Shown: positions 1 through 6,932, counted from the first letter of the stretch. The stretch: 11,733 nt of DNA from Gammaproteobacteria bacterium (GCA_030625445.1 DAOUQU010000023.1:1-11733); one strand, 5' to 3'. Notes: a model not told the origin generated them from the sequence alone. Numbers and translations are program-made.

Positions 1-266
1 ATCGAGGATCGTCCGAGGCGTTCTATCTGCAGCCGGATATCCACATCATCACCATGACGCATCGGCTGCGTGTAGTCAGCCTCTGTATGCACGATTGGAA
101 TACGCCATTGTCCGTTTTCAATCAGCTGCGCCAGATCGACATCCAGGCTGCGCATGAAGGCTTCCCATGCGTCATGAGCATGGAGAAAAAGATTGGCGAA
201 AAAAAGCACCCCTGCATGATCAACATGGTGCATCGGCACACAGAAATGGTAGTCAAAAGTTTTCAT
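1..266 (-). CDS. menI: 1,4-dihydroxy-2-naphthoyl-CoA thioesterase (hotdog fold), C-terminus beyond window
   Basis: Translating the minus strand from the ATG at 266 gives an open frame of 88 codons that runs off the left edge. The N-terminus reads MKTFDYHFCVPMHHVDHAG, followed by VLFFANLF and a helix HAHDAWEAFM. This is the 4-hydroxybenzoyl-CoA thioesterase (4HBT) hotdog signature, with Asp16 at the position of the catalytic Asp and the following His-Ala-Gly turn. Enzymes of this type hydrolyse DHNA-CoA to DHNA in the cytoplasm, between MenB and MenA. The start codon lies 4 nt after the menC stop, so it is probably cotranscribed and translationally coupled. The menI assignment rests on the family signature plus its place at the end of a men operon. 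Another acyl-CoA thioesterase of the same fold (YbgC-like) is possible on sequence alone. Confidence 0.82.
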   Translation of the reverse strand, partial: MKTFDYHFCVPMHHVDHAGVLFFANLFLHAHDAWEAFMRSLDVDLAQLIENGQWRIPIVHTEADYTQPMRHGDDVDIRLQIERLGRSS

Positions 267-270
267 GTTG

Positions 271-1392
271 TTATCCATTCCTATAGGTTTTGAGCGTTAA
301 CATCCCTTCTCCCTGGGGAGAAAGAGAGGATGAGGGGTCACGATTGGCGCACCCTGAATACGTCACACCCTGCTTTTCAGGCAACAGGATTTTCCCGTTT
401 TCAATTTCCGGCGGCTTGCCAATATTTTCAGAAAACCATGATGACGTTGCAAGACCATGTGCGGTTTGCTGCATGGGATCAACTGCCGCCGCCAGATGAA
501 CGCATGCCCATACACCTACAGCGCTCTCCAGTGTCGTGGTGACAACGCTGTCAACACCGGCAGCAGCAGCTTTTTGAGAAAGCACCATACATTGATGCAA
601 GCCGCCAAGCATGGCCGGCTTGAGAACCACACGGCTGATGCCGCCACTCTCCAGCAGCGTCTCAAGATCAGTGTTCAGCAATGACTCATCTGCGGCCAGC
701 GGTATGCGGGTGCATTCAGCCAGGCTTTGCCACGCTTCGATATCGGGGTTTCGCAGTGGCTCCTCTACAGATTCAATCGGCAGCTTTTCGCTTTCCTGAA
801 AAAAGGACAATGCATCATCCATCGTCCAGGCCTGGTTGGCGTCGATACGCAGCCTGACGCCTTCAGGAAGCTGAGCGGCGATTTGCTGCAGCCTGGTGAT
901 CTCTTCCTGCACCCCTGCAACACCCGCCTTGAGTTTGAGCACCCTCATTCCTGCATCCACTGCACGCATAATCTGGATATCAGAGAGCTGTGTGATGGCG
1001 CCGACGGCAGCATTGACCTCGACCATGGGCGCAGCCTGCGGATTGAGCAAGCGGGATAATGGGAGCGATTGCTGTTGTGACAACAGATCGAGCAGGGCCG
1101 TTTCAAAGGCAAACAGGGCGGCGGACGATATCTCTTCTATGCCCTCCAGCCGCTGTAATGCCTGTTGAGGATCAAGGCCGGCCAGTTGACTCTGAAGCCG
1201 CTGCAAATCGCTGTCTGCTGCAGAGGTCTGCTCTGTTTCCATCCAGGAGAGAGGCGCACAATCGCCCCACCCCGTCATGCCGTCCGCCATGCGAATTTTC
1301 ACCAGCCATCCATCGCGGAAGTGCAACACTCCCTGCGCCGTATGCCAGGGGGTTGAGAATGGAAGTGAGTATGGAAGCAACTGGATTTTCAC
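271..1392 (-). CDS. menC: o-succinylbenzoate synthase
   Basis: This enolase-superfamily enzyme dehydrates SHCHC to o-succinylbenzoate in menaquinone synthesis. From a GTG start at 1392 it is 373 aa. The N-terminal capping domain is followed by the barrel with the expected acid/base lysines K155 (KLK motif, 153-155) and K258 (VLKPA), and metal ligands D184 (RIDANQAW), E210 (VEEPL) and D235 (AADES). The GTG start is chosen because the protein then begins exactly where E. coli MenC does. An in-frame ATG at 1446 would add 18 residues and overlap the vapC end by 17 nt; a further ATG at 1494 lies inside vapC. None of the three has a convincing Shine-Dalgarno sequence. The protein is longer than E. 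coli MenC (about 320 aa). The last ~25 residues (ANRDPSSSLSPQGEG and on) are encoded by a palindromic repeat and look like an acquired tail. Confidence 0.9.
   Translation of the reverse strand: MKIQLLPYSLPFSTPWHTAQGVLHFRDGWLVKIRMADGMTGWGDCAPLSWMETEQTSAADSDLQRLQSQLAGLDPQQALQRLEGIEEISSAALFAFETALLDLLSQQQSLPLSRLLNPQAAPMVEVNAAVGAITQLSDIQIMRAVDAGMRVLKLKAGVAGVQEEITRLQQIAAQLPEGVRLRIDANQAWTMDDALSFFQESEKLPIESVEEPLRNPDIEAWQSLAECTRIPLAADESLLNTDLETLLESGGISRVVLKPAMLGGLHQCMVLSQKAAAAGVDSVVTTTLESAVGVWACVHLAAAVDPMQQTAHGLATSSWFSENIGKPPEIENGKILLPEKQGVTYSGCANRDPSSSLSPQGEGMLTLKTYRNG
301..343. repeat. REP-like palindromic repeat inside the 3' end of menC
   Basis: The stretch contains a perfect 7-bp inverted repeat, TTCTCCC TG GGGAGAA (307-322), followed by GAGAGGATGAGGGG. 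On the minus strand this reads as a CCCTCATCCT...CTCCC...GGGAG module, resembling a widespread family of short extragenic palindromes in beta- and gammaproteobacteria. Here it is translated as the C-terminal tail of MenC instead of lying outside a gene. Family identity is from memory of the motif; copy number in this genome cannot be seen. Confidence 0.5.
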
Positions 1393-1429
1393 AATTTCAG
1401 GGGCAGTACTGCCCGCGCTATGTGTCAAA

Positions 1430-1804
1430 TCACTCCACAGATTCATGAAAAGCCATACCCAACTCTGCGGCCAGGATGGCAAGCCGTTTATCATGCGTCC
1501 ATAGAAAACTATGTTTGCTTAAAGCAAGAGATGCAAGGAGATGTACGTCAATATAGCCGATGCCTCTTCCCATGAGATGGTTGCGATCGATAAAGTACAA
1601 GACCTCATCATCTCTGACCAATGGGGTGGCAGGTAAATTTTTTATTAAAGAGAGAAATGTGTCACGATTTTTGAGGTTTCCGCAGGCCAGTTCTCCGATG
1701 ATAAAAGGATGGGTAAAGACCCCGGAGCTGTTCAGCAATGACACCAGGACTTCATCCCCTTTGCGCAGATGGTCAATCCAGACGGATGTGTCAACCAGAA
1801 TCAT
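1430..1804 (-). CDS. vapC: VapC-type PIN-domain ribonuclease toxin
   Basis: This 124-aa PIN-domain protein has the normal length for a VapC toxin. VapC enzymes are Mg-dependent endoribonucleases that cut tRNA or rRNA and are held inactive by VapB. The acidic quartet is intact: D5 (MILVDTSVWID), E38 (IIGELACG), D86 (GYIDVHLLAS) and D105 (LWTHDKRL), so the toxin is predicted to be active. Its ATG overlaps the vapB stop by 4 nt (ATGA), the usual TA coupling. Its stop lies 37 nt before the preferred menC GTG, and one alternative menC start lies inside its last codons, so the pair is embedded in the menaquinone operon. The RNA target cannot be inferred from sequence. Confidence 0.93.
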   Translation of the reverse strand: MILVDTSVWIDHLRKGDEVLVSLLNSSGVFTHPFIIGELACGNLKNRDTFLSLIKNLPATPLVRDDEVLYFIDRNHLMGRGIGYIDVHLLASLALSKHSFLWTHDKRLAILAAELGMAFHESVE

Positions 1805-2001
1805 GAACGGTTTTCTGATTGCCGTCGGGGTACCTCTTCTATATTCGGCTCACTCCCTCCGAGAGAGGCAAGACGTCTGCTGCTTTCGCGTTCAATAAGT
1901 GCCTGCAGGCCGTTGCGAACAATAGCCGTTTTTTCCTTGATACCCGTGAGCAGCCGGGCTTCTGCAAGCAACTCATCGTCAATATTCAATGTCGTTCTCA
2001 T
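1801..2001 (-). CDS. vapB: VapB-type ribbon-helix-helix antitoxin
   Basis: This 66-aa antitoxin starts at the ATG at 2001. The N-terminus MRTTLNIDDELLAEARLLTGIKEKTAIVRNGLQALIERES is the ribbon-helix-helix DNA-binding domain of the VapB family with DUF2191-like features. The basic and acidic C-terminal tail (RRLASLGGSEPNIEEVPRRQSENRS) is the expected toxin-neutralising segment. An upstream in-frame ATG at 2028 would add nine residues, but it falls inside the operator palindrome and breaks the family alignment. The 2001 start has GGGGG a few bases upstream. The complex with VapC should bind the palindrome at 2016-2034 and repress its own promoter. It overlaps vapC by 4 nt. Confidence 0.92.
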   Translation of the reverse strand: MRTTLNIDDELLAEARLLTGIKEKTAIVRNGLQALIERESSRRLASLGGSEPNIEEVPRRQSENRS

Positions 2002-2015
2002 TTCGCCCCCATATG

Positions 2016-2034
2016 CATTGATTGTCAATCAATG
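2016..2034. promoter_or_regulatory. vapBC operator palindrome
   Basis: CATTGATTG T CAATCAATG is a perfect 9-bp inverted repeat around a single central base. It lies 15 nt upstream of the vapB ATG and overlaps the predicted -10 box. This is the arrangement expected for autorepression by a ribbon-helix-helix VapB-VapC complex. Outward symmetry is imperfect beyond the core (one mismatch, then two more matches). Confidence 0.75.
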
Positions 2035-2059
2035 TATGCTCATTTAATGCACATGTCAA
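2031..2059 (-). promoter_or_regulatory. sigma70-like promoter for vapBC (and possibly menC-menI)
   Basis: On the minus strand a consensus TTGACA (-35, plus coordinates 2054-2059) is followed after exactly 17 nt by TACATT (-10, 2031-2036; 4 of 6 consensus bases). The -10 overlaps the operator palindrome. The promoter starts just after the menA stop, so it would give the TA pair transcription independent of the menB promoter and could also drive menC and menI. Confidence 0.6.
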
Positions 2060-2063
2060 ATTT

Positions 2064-2933
2064 TCACAATAACAATCCCAGCGTAACCAGCACGCCAAAC
2101 AGCAGCTGCAGTTGTGCTGTCTGCACCAGTATTGTATTCATCTCGACCCCATGCGGCTGGCGGAAAAAACGCAGGATCAGGACCACTGCCCACGGAAGCA
2201 GCAGCAATGGCAGCCAGCGAGTCGATGCACCCGGCATGAGAAACGGCAACAGAAAGGGAAGCAGCAACAGCAGCAGGTATTCGATGCACGAGAACCCTGT
2301 ACCAAAGCGCACCGCCAGGGTGCGCCGCCCTGCACGTTGGTCTGCGTCATGGTCACGGGTGTTATTGACCACCAGCACCGCTGCAGCAAGCATCCCGAGC
2401 GCGCTGCCGATTGTAAAAGCCATCCAGTGCAGTTCAAGCGTCTGCAGATAATAACTCCCCATGACTGCAGCGACGCCAAAAAAGAGGTAGACAAAGAGTT
2501 CACTGAAACTTGTGTAGGAGAGCGGCCAGGGCCCGCCAGAATACGCAGCTCCGGAAACAAGCGCAGCAATTCCCAGCAGCAGAATCGGCCAGCCGCCAAT
2601 AGTAACAAGATAGATGCCGGCGGCAAAAGCTGTGACAAATGCGAGCAGGGATCCCCTTTTGACCTGGCTTGCCAAAAGCCATCCCTGCGCCGTTGCACGC
2701 GCCGGCCCCAAACGCTGCTGCGTATCTGCGCCGCGTTCAAAATCGGAGGCGTCGTTATGCAGATTGGTCCCGATCTGAATCATCACTGCCGCCAGCAGGG
2801 TCATTGCAAAAACAAGCCAGTCAATGACCGCATGCTGCCGCCATGCCAAAGCCGTGGCGACGACAACCGGAATAACGGCCATGCTCAATGTTTTGGGGCG
2901 TATTGCCGACAGCCAGGCTGCTGCTCTATTCAT
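2064..2933 (-). CDS. menA: 1,4-dihydroxy-2-naphthoate polyprenyltransferase
   Basis: This integral membrane UbiA-superfamily enzyme attaches the polyprenyl tail to DHNA, giving demethylmenaquinone. From the ATG at 2933 it is 289 aa and starts MNRAAAWLSAIRPKTLSMAVIPV, matching the family N-terminus (AxRPKTLxxxxxPV). The first Asp-rich prenyl-diphosphate/Mg site is NLHNDASDFERGAD (57-70). The second is NTRDHDADQRAGRRTLAVRFG in the middle of the protein. Several long hydrophobic segments flank these loops. The frame stays open upstream to an ATG at 3020, but that would overlap menB by 59 nt and add residues with no family match, so I prefer 2933, 28 nt after the menB stop. The Shine-Dalgarno is weak. 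Confidence 0.93.
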   Translation of the reverse strand: MNRAAAWLSAIRPKTLSMAVIPVVVATALAWRQHAVIDWLVFAMTLLAAVMIQIGTNLHNDASDFERGADTQQRLGPARATAQGWLLASQVKRGSLLAFVTAFAAGIYLVTIGGWPILLLGIAALVSGAAYSGGPWPLSYTSFSELFVYLFFGVAAVMGSYYLQTLELHWMAFTIGSALGMLAAAVLVVNNTRDHDADQRAGRRTLAVRFGTGFSCIEYLLLLLLPFLLPFLMPGASTRWLPLLLLPWAVVLILRFFRQPHGVEMNTILVQTAQLQLLFGVLVTLGLLL

Positions 2934-2961
2934 TGTCCGTGCAGTTTCGCGGTCAATATGT

Positions 2962-3783
2962 TCATGGGCGGCGGGGAAAGCGGCTGAAGTCAGGAGTGCG
3001 TTTTTCGACAAAGGCGTCACGTCCCTCCTGTGCCTCCTCTGTCATATAAAAGAGCGCGGTGGCGTTGCCGGCCAGCTCCTGAATCCCTGCGGCGCCATCG
3101 GTGTCGGCATTAAAGGCCGCTTTCAGAACACGCAGTGCAGTGGGAGAGTGCTGCAGGATTTGACGGCACCAGCTCAATGTCTCCTGCTCCAGATCCTTGA
3201 GCGGCACTACAATGTTCACCAGTCCCATCTGCAAAGCGCTGTGCGCATCATACTGACGGCACAGGAACCAGATCTCCTTGGCTTTTTTCTGACCTACTGT
3301 GCGAGCCAGTATCGATGAACCGAGACCGGCATCAAAGCTGCCAACCCTGGGGCCTGTCTGTCCAAATACGGCGTTCTCTGCAGCAATGGTCAGATCACAC
3401 ACCAGATGCAGAACGTGTCCACCGCCGATCGCGTAGCCGGCAACCATGGCGATGACGGGCTTCGGCAGACTCCTGATCTGACGCTGCAACTCCAGCACAT
3501 TCAGGTGTTGAACACCCTGCGTGTCTTTATACCCTCCCTGTTCGCCGCGTACTTTCTGATCGCCTCCTGAGCAGAATGCCTTGTCGCCAGCGCCGGTAAG
3601 AATGATTACACCGATCTCTTCAGCCATGTGGGCATGACGAAATGCATCGATCATTTCGCTCACGGTTTCCGGACGAAATGCATTACGCACCTCAGGGCGA
3701 TTGATGGTGATCTTTGCGACTCCATCAGCATGCTCATAACGTATATCTGAAAAATCGAGATGTGGAACAGGTTGCCAATTCAT
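2962..3783 (-). CDS. menB: 1,4-dihydroxy-2-naphthoyl-CoA synthase
   Basis: This crotonase-superfamily enzyme closes the second ring of o-succinylbenzoyl-CoA to give DHNA-CoA. The start at 3783 (MNWQPVPHLDFSDI) has TAAGG 4 nt upstream and gives 273 aa, close to the usual ~285. An ATG 30 nt further up is in frame but less well placed. Visible landmarks are the CoA/oxyanion segments AFCSGGDQ and AGYAIGGGHVLHLVCDLTIAA, and FGQTGPRVGSFDAGLGS with the later EIWFLCRQYDA. The Gln-Thr-Gly in that segment and the Trp correspond to the bicarbonate-binding residues of E. coli-type (type I) MenB, so a bicarbonate-dependent enzyme is predicted. It is the first gene of the visible men operon. Confidence 0.96.
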   Translation of the reverse strand: MNWQPVPHLDFSDIRYEHADGVAKITINRPEVRNAFRPETVSEMIDAFRHAHMAEEIGVIILTGAGDKAFCSGGDQKVRGEQGGYKDTQGVQHLNVLELQRQIRSLPKPVIAMVAGYAIGGGHVLHLVCDLTIAAENAVFGQTGPRVGSFDAGLGSSILARTVGQKKAKEIWFLCRQYDAHSALQMGLVNIVVPLKDLEQETLSWCRQILQHSPTALRVLKAAFNADTDGAAGIQELAGNATALFYMTEEAQEGRDAFVEKRTPDFSRFPRRP

Positions 3784-3819
3784 AAACCTTATCGCTGCGG
3801 CTAGTTCAATCAAATGCGG

Positions 3820-3861
3820 AGTATACCCAAGATTTGTGATTCAAATTTTGTCAATTATCAA
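3820..3861 (-). promoter_or_regulatory. candidate menB promoter with FNR-like box
   Basis: On the minus strand TATACT (plus 3820-3825) is a good -10 with no good -35 at 16-18 nt. A TTGACA exists but is 23 nt away, too far. Overlapping that position is TTGAT AATT GACAA (3848-3861), which matches 8 of the 10 defined positions of the FNR/ANR consensus TTGAT-N4-ATCAA. With transcription starting about 7 nt after the -10, the box centre falls near -41.5, the classical class II activator position. The match is imperfect in one half-site. Confidence 0.4.
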
Positions 3862-4028
3862 AAAACAGCCGAGAAGATATGACAAAAACTAGAAAAATAA
3901 TAGGCAGAGCCAACGGTTTGTCGCGAATTGTTAACGGGCAACTGCTGTAATACGGCTAGACTCTACGCATGTTAATTTTCAACAAGGGTTTTCAGAAAAG
4001 AAATGAAACACCCGGGAAGCATAGAATC

Positions 4029-4241
4029 ATGAGCATACTGATAGAACAAACGGAAGAGGAGTTGCGTGCAGAAATTAATTTCTGGTCAAACTTTGTGGCT
4101 GAGTGGCAGGATTTCAGAGAAGAGCCGGTGCATCCGCGCGCATTTGAAGCGTTGGATCGTGCAGAGTCGAGACTGGGACACCTATTGACAGATCAAAAGC
4201 AACTCTCTGATCGCCCGGCTTATCCCCCGCTTTTGCATTAG
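4029..4241 (+). CDS. small acidic protein of unknown function
   Basis: This is a 70-aa open frame from the ATG at 4029 (MSILIEQTEEELRAEINFWSNFV...), with GGAAG about 9 nt upstream. It has no signal peptide or membrane segment. It is predicted to be mostly helical and acidic, with several Trp residues in the middle (FWSNFVAEWQDF) and a Pro-containing C-terminus (RPAYPPLLH). The frame extends up to an ATG at 3969, but those 20 extra residues look like non-coding sequence. It is transcribed divergently from menB and lies 126 nt before the solute-binding/OmpA gene, with which it could be cotranscribed. I do not recognise the family. It may be a lineage-specific small protein; a non-coding frame is still possible. 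Confidence 0.5.
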   Translation: MSILIEQTEEELRAEINFWSNFVAEWQDFREEPVHPRAFEALDRAESRLGHLLTDQKQLSDRPAYPPLLH

Positions 4242-4367
4242 CCGCCTTGTCTCAACGGCGCGCACAGGCAATGATGAAGCAATTTATTCACTCTGCCAAT
4301 GTACAGCAGATACGAATTATGGCAGGATACGCGGCGCTACAAGCCATCATTCAATACGAAGGAACCG

Positions 4368-6083
4368 ATGACCCGTTCCATACATCTGCTTCTCGTCGCA
4401 GCACTCACCCTGTGGGCGCTGCCCGCTGTAGCCGCGCCGCAATATCTCAATCCTGAACCGTTGAGCAGGATCGTCGCTGGTACTGCCGTTGAAACAGTCA
4501 AAAAGGGTGAGCGCATACGACTACCAGTGAATTCACGCTGCGCTGATATTGCCACCATTCTCGCCAATGGCGCTGAGGCGCTCACCCAGCCCGGAAGCCG
4601 CTTCAACACAGCGAAACTGGATTTTCAGCTTGTGCGTGAAGAGATCTTCCCCATCCAGCTAAAAAGCTACCTGTCAGGAAAATCGCCCTACCTGCGTGGC
4701 ACGATCGGCATGATCAACATGGCAGCCGAGGCGCTGTCGCAGGACCCTCGCACCAGGCCGGTGATCATCTACCAAATGAGCTGGTCGACTGGAGGCGCCG
4801 CCCTGGTCGTTAAACCAGGCATTGGCCTGGTCAAGAGCCTCAAGGGCAAGACCATCGCATTGCAGGCCTATGGTCCGCATGTCGATTTCATGAGCAAAAT
4901 TCTGCGGGATGCCGGGTTGACGGTCGACGATGTTTCGCTGCGCTGGTTGCCGGATCTGACAGGTACGGAAGACTCGCCAATGGCGGCATTTCAGCAGGAT
5001 GATGTCGATGCGGCATTCGTCATCACGCGTGATGCACTGGCGCTGACAACGCGCGTTGCCACCGACGCCGGAGATATTGCAGGCGGCGCAAGGCTGTTGC
5101 TTTCGACACGCACCGCCAACCGCATTATCAGCGACGTTTATGCCGTGCGCAGCGACTACCTGCAATCGCATCGTAAAGAGGTACAGCAGTTTGTACAGGC
5201 TCTAATGAAAGCCGGTGAAGCGCTGCAAACACTGGTTGCCGAGAAACAATCGCGCGGCAGCGACTATCGGCAGTTGATGACAGCTGCTGCACGACTGCTG
5301 CTCGAGAATGAAAACGCCGTGGCCGAAATTGAAGATATCTATGCCGATTGTGAACTTGCCGGCTGGCAGGGCAATGTCAATTTTTTCGAAAGCCCGACTT
5401 TCCTCCGCTCCCTGGTCCACTTGACCAATGAGATGCAACCAGCTTTCATCGCGATGGGACTCATCGAGAGCCAGCTCCCCCTGCAAAGCGCCGGATGGGA
5501 TTATTCTCAGCTACATGACGGACTGGGCCTGATCGAATCGACCTCCGGACCACGATTCAACCAGCAGCAAGTTGCCTCTGCGGTTGCGCAAAAGCTGCGG
5601 CAAGGGGCTCTTGACGCGGGTGAGCTATTCTCGTTTGAGATCTTGTTTGAGCCAAACCAGCAGAATTTCCCTGAAACCCTCTACCAGGATGCTTTCCAAA
5701 AGGTAGTTGAATTTACATCAACCTATGGGGGCGCCCTGGTCACAATCGAGGGGCATAGCGACCCGCTTGGGTACTTGAGAAAAAAGAACAGTGGTGAGAG
5801 CCCGCTGCTTCTCGGACACATCAAACAGTCCGCCAAAAACCTCAGCCTGTCACGCTCGGTTGCAGTACGGAACAGCCTCGTCAACTACGCGCTGAGCCAC
5901 GGTGTTACACTCAACCAGAATCAGTTTGCAGTGGTCGGTCAGGGCATTGCCAAACCGAAAAGCGGGATTTGCAGCAGTGATCCCTGTGCTCCAGTAACCG
6001 ACAAAGAGCGGCTTGACAGCATGCGCATTGAATTCCACATTCTTCAGGTTGAAACTGAAGCATCACTCTCCGATTCACTCTAG
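4368..6083 (+). CDS. secreted solute-binding protein fused to an OmpA-like peptidoglycan-binding domain
   Basis: The start at 4368 has GAAGGA 4 nt upstream, giving 571 aa with a clear signal peptide (MTRSIHLLLVAALTLWALPAVAA, cut near 23). An upstream ATG at 4299 would bury this signal. Residues ~45-330 resemble a type II periplasmic binding protein of the NMT1/SsuA/CmpA kind, with GLVKSLKGKTIALQAYGP (152-170) followed by DVDAAFV and an IISDVYAVRSDYL segment. Residues ~420-560 form an OmpA/MotB C-terminal domain. The diaminopimelate-contacting Asp (D465 in EGHSDPLG) and Arg (R496 in LSLSRSVAV) are both present, so it should bind peptidoglycan in the periplasm. No permease or ATPase gene is adjacent, so it is probably not a simple transporter component. 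It is 15 nt upstream of the vWA gene, in one operon. The ligand is unknown. Confidence 0.85.
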   Translation: MTRSIHLLLVAALTLWALPAVAAPQYLNPEPLSRIVAGTAVETVKKGERIRLPVNSRCADIATILANGAEALTQPGSRFNTAKLDFQLVREEIFPIQLKSYLSGKSPYLRGTIGMINMAAEALSQDPRTRPVIIYQMSWSTGGAALVVKPGIGLVKSLKGKTIALQAYGPHVDFMSKILRDAGLTVDDVSLRWLPDLTGTEDSPMAAFQQDDVDAAFVITRDALALTTRVATDAGDIAGGARLLLSTRTANRIISDVYAVRSDYLQSHRKEVQQFVQALMKAGEALQTLVAEKQSRGSDYRQLMTAAARLLLENENAVAEIEDIYADCELAGWQGNVNFFESPTFLRSLVHLTNEMQPAFIAMGLIESQLPLQSAGWDYSQLHDGLGLIESTSGPRFNQQQVASAVAQKLRQGALDAGELFSFEILFEPNQQNFPETLYQDAFQKVVEFTSTYGGALVTIEGHSDPLGYLRKKNSGESPLLLGHIKQSAKNLSLSRSVAVRNSLVNYALSHGVTLNQNQFAVVGQGIAKPKSGICSSDPCAPVTDKERLDSMRIEFHILQVETEASLSDSL

Positions 6084-6098
6084 AAGAGCAGGAGTCTC

Positions 6099-6932
6099 AT
6101 GGCGCACTTTAACAATAGAGGCATGGCATCCAGCCCCCGCAGAAAGGGATCTGCTATGCTGCGGCTGGCCCTTGTCTTTGTCGTCATTACAGTGCTGTGG
6201 ATCCTTTGGTCAGATGATGACCCGGCCGTGGATAACACCCCCGAACCACCACCCATGATTGTGTATGCTGAGCAGCCGACACGCAACGACTGGCCTCCGC
6301 TCACGGATTCCGACAACAACTTCTCCGCTTCAATCGATCTGTTGAAAAAAAACTACTATGTCATTCTCGACGCCTCAGCCCGCATGGCGGAGAGTGAGTG
6401 CAACGGTGGCAGGAACAACCTGGAAGATGCTGTCGATGCGCTCTCGGCATTCTTCGACGCTGTTCCGCCGGATACCAACATCGGTGTCTCCGTGTTTAAC
6501 AATAACCGCATCCTGGAGATAATTCCGCTGCAGGGTGAAGTCAGTCTCGATACAACAATGCTCTCTCAAATGGTTCCCGGTGGCGCTACGCCACTGCGAT
6601 CAGCCATTCACCACGCCTATGCCGAGATGGTCAGCCAGGGAGAGCGTCAACTGGGATATGGCGAGTATCACGTGGTTGTGATTTCAGGAGGCATGGCCAC
6701 TGAGGGAGAGGACCCTGCTGCTGTCATACGCAGGATGCTGTTGGAGTCGCCCGTCAATCTCCACACTCTCGGTTTCTGCAGCGGCTCGGGCCACAGCCTC
6801 GATCAGCCGGGCTTTACCAGCTATCGTGCTGTCGACAACCTCGAGGCGTTGAAGCAGGGGCTCGAAGCAGTGCTTGTTGAAGCCCCTTCCCTCACACTCG
6901 ATCGTTTTCAGGAAGCAGTCAATCAACAGTGA
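6099..6932 (+). CDS. membrane-anchored periplasmic von Willebrand factor A-domain protein
   Basis: The 277-aa product starts at an ATG with AGGAG 4 nt upstream. A basic N-terminus (RRK at 14-16) precedes one membrane segment (20-37, MLRLALVFVVITVLWILW), so the rest should lie in the periplasm. After a Pro-rich linker, residues ~85-260 form a vWA fold. The metal-ion-dependent adhesion site is only partly conserved. D91 and S93 are present, but the third position of DxSxS is Arg95. T164 (GGATP) is present. The usual Asp of the later loop is Ser196 (VVVISGGMAT). Metal binding may therefore be altered. Two Cys (C101 and one in LGFCSGSGH) could pair. It directly follows the solute-binding/OmpA gene, and the two proteins may interact in the periplasm. 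The function is unknown. Confidence 0.82.
   Translation: MAHFNNRGMASSPRRKGSAMLRLALVFVVITVLWILWSDDDPAVDNTPEPPPMIVYAEQPTRNDWPPLTDSDNNFSASIDLLKKNYYVILDASARMAESECNGGRNNLEDAVDALSAFFDAVPPDTNIGVSVFNNNRILEIIPLQGEVSLDTTMLSQMVPGGATPLRSAIHHAYAEMVSQGERQLGYGEYHVVVISGGMATEGEDPAAVIRRMLLESPVNLHTLGFCSGSGHSLDQPGFTSYRAVDNLEALKQGLEAVLVEAPSLTLDRFQEAVNQQ

Noticed and set aside
54..293. 79-aa plus-strand frame at the left edge
   Set aside because: It is antisense to the hotdog thioesterase, whose minus-strand reading has a clear catalytic motif.
2177..2740. 187-aa minus-strand frame in an alternative phase of menA
   Set aside because: It is out of frame with the conserved MenA motifs and Cys/Trp/Arg-rich, as expected for a shadow frame.
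2112..2987. 291-aa plus-strand open frame across menA
   Set aside because: It is Cys/Gln/His-rich, without family resemblance, and fully antisense to a well-supported menA.
3849..3854. TTGACA as the -35 box of the menB promoter
   Set aside because: The spacing to TATACT is 23 nt, outside the range for sigma70. The bases fit better as part of the FNR-like box.
4247..4456. 69-aa plus-strand frame with a TTG start before the solute-binding/OmpA gene
   Set aside because: It overlaps the signal-peptide coding region of the real gene in another frame, has a poor start and no recognisable features.
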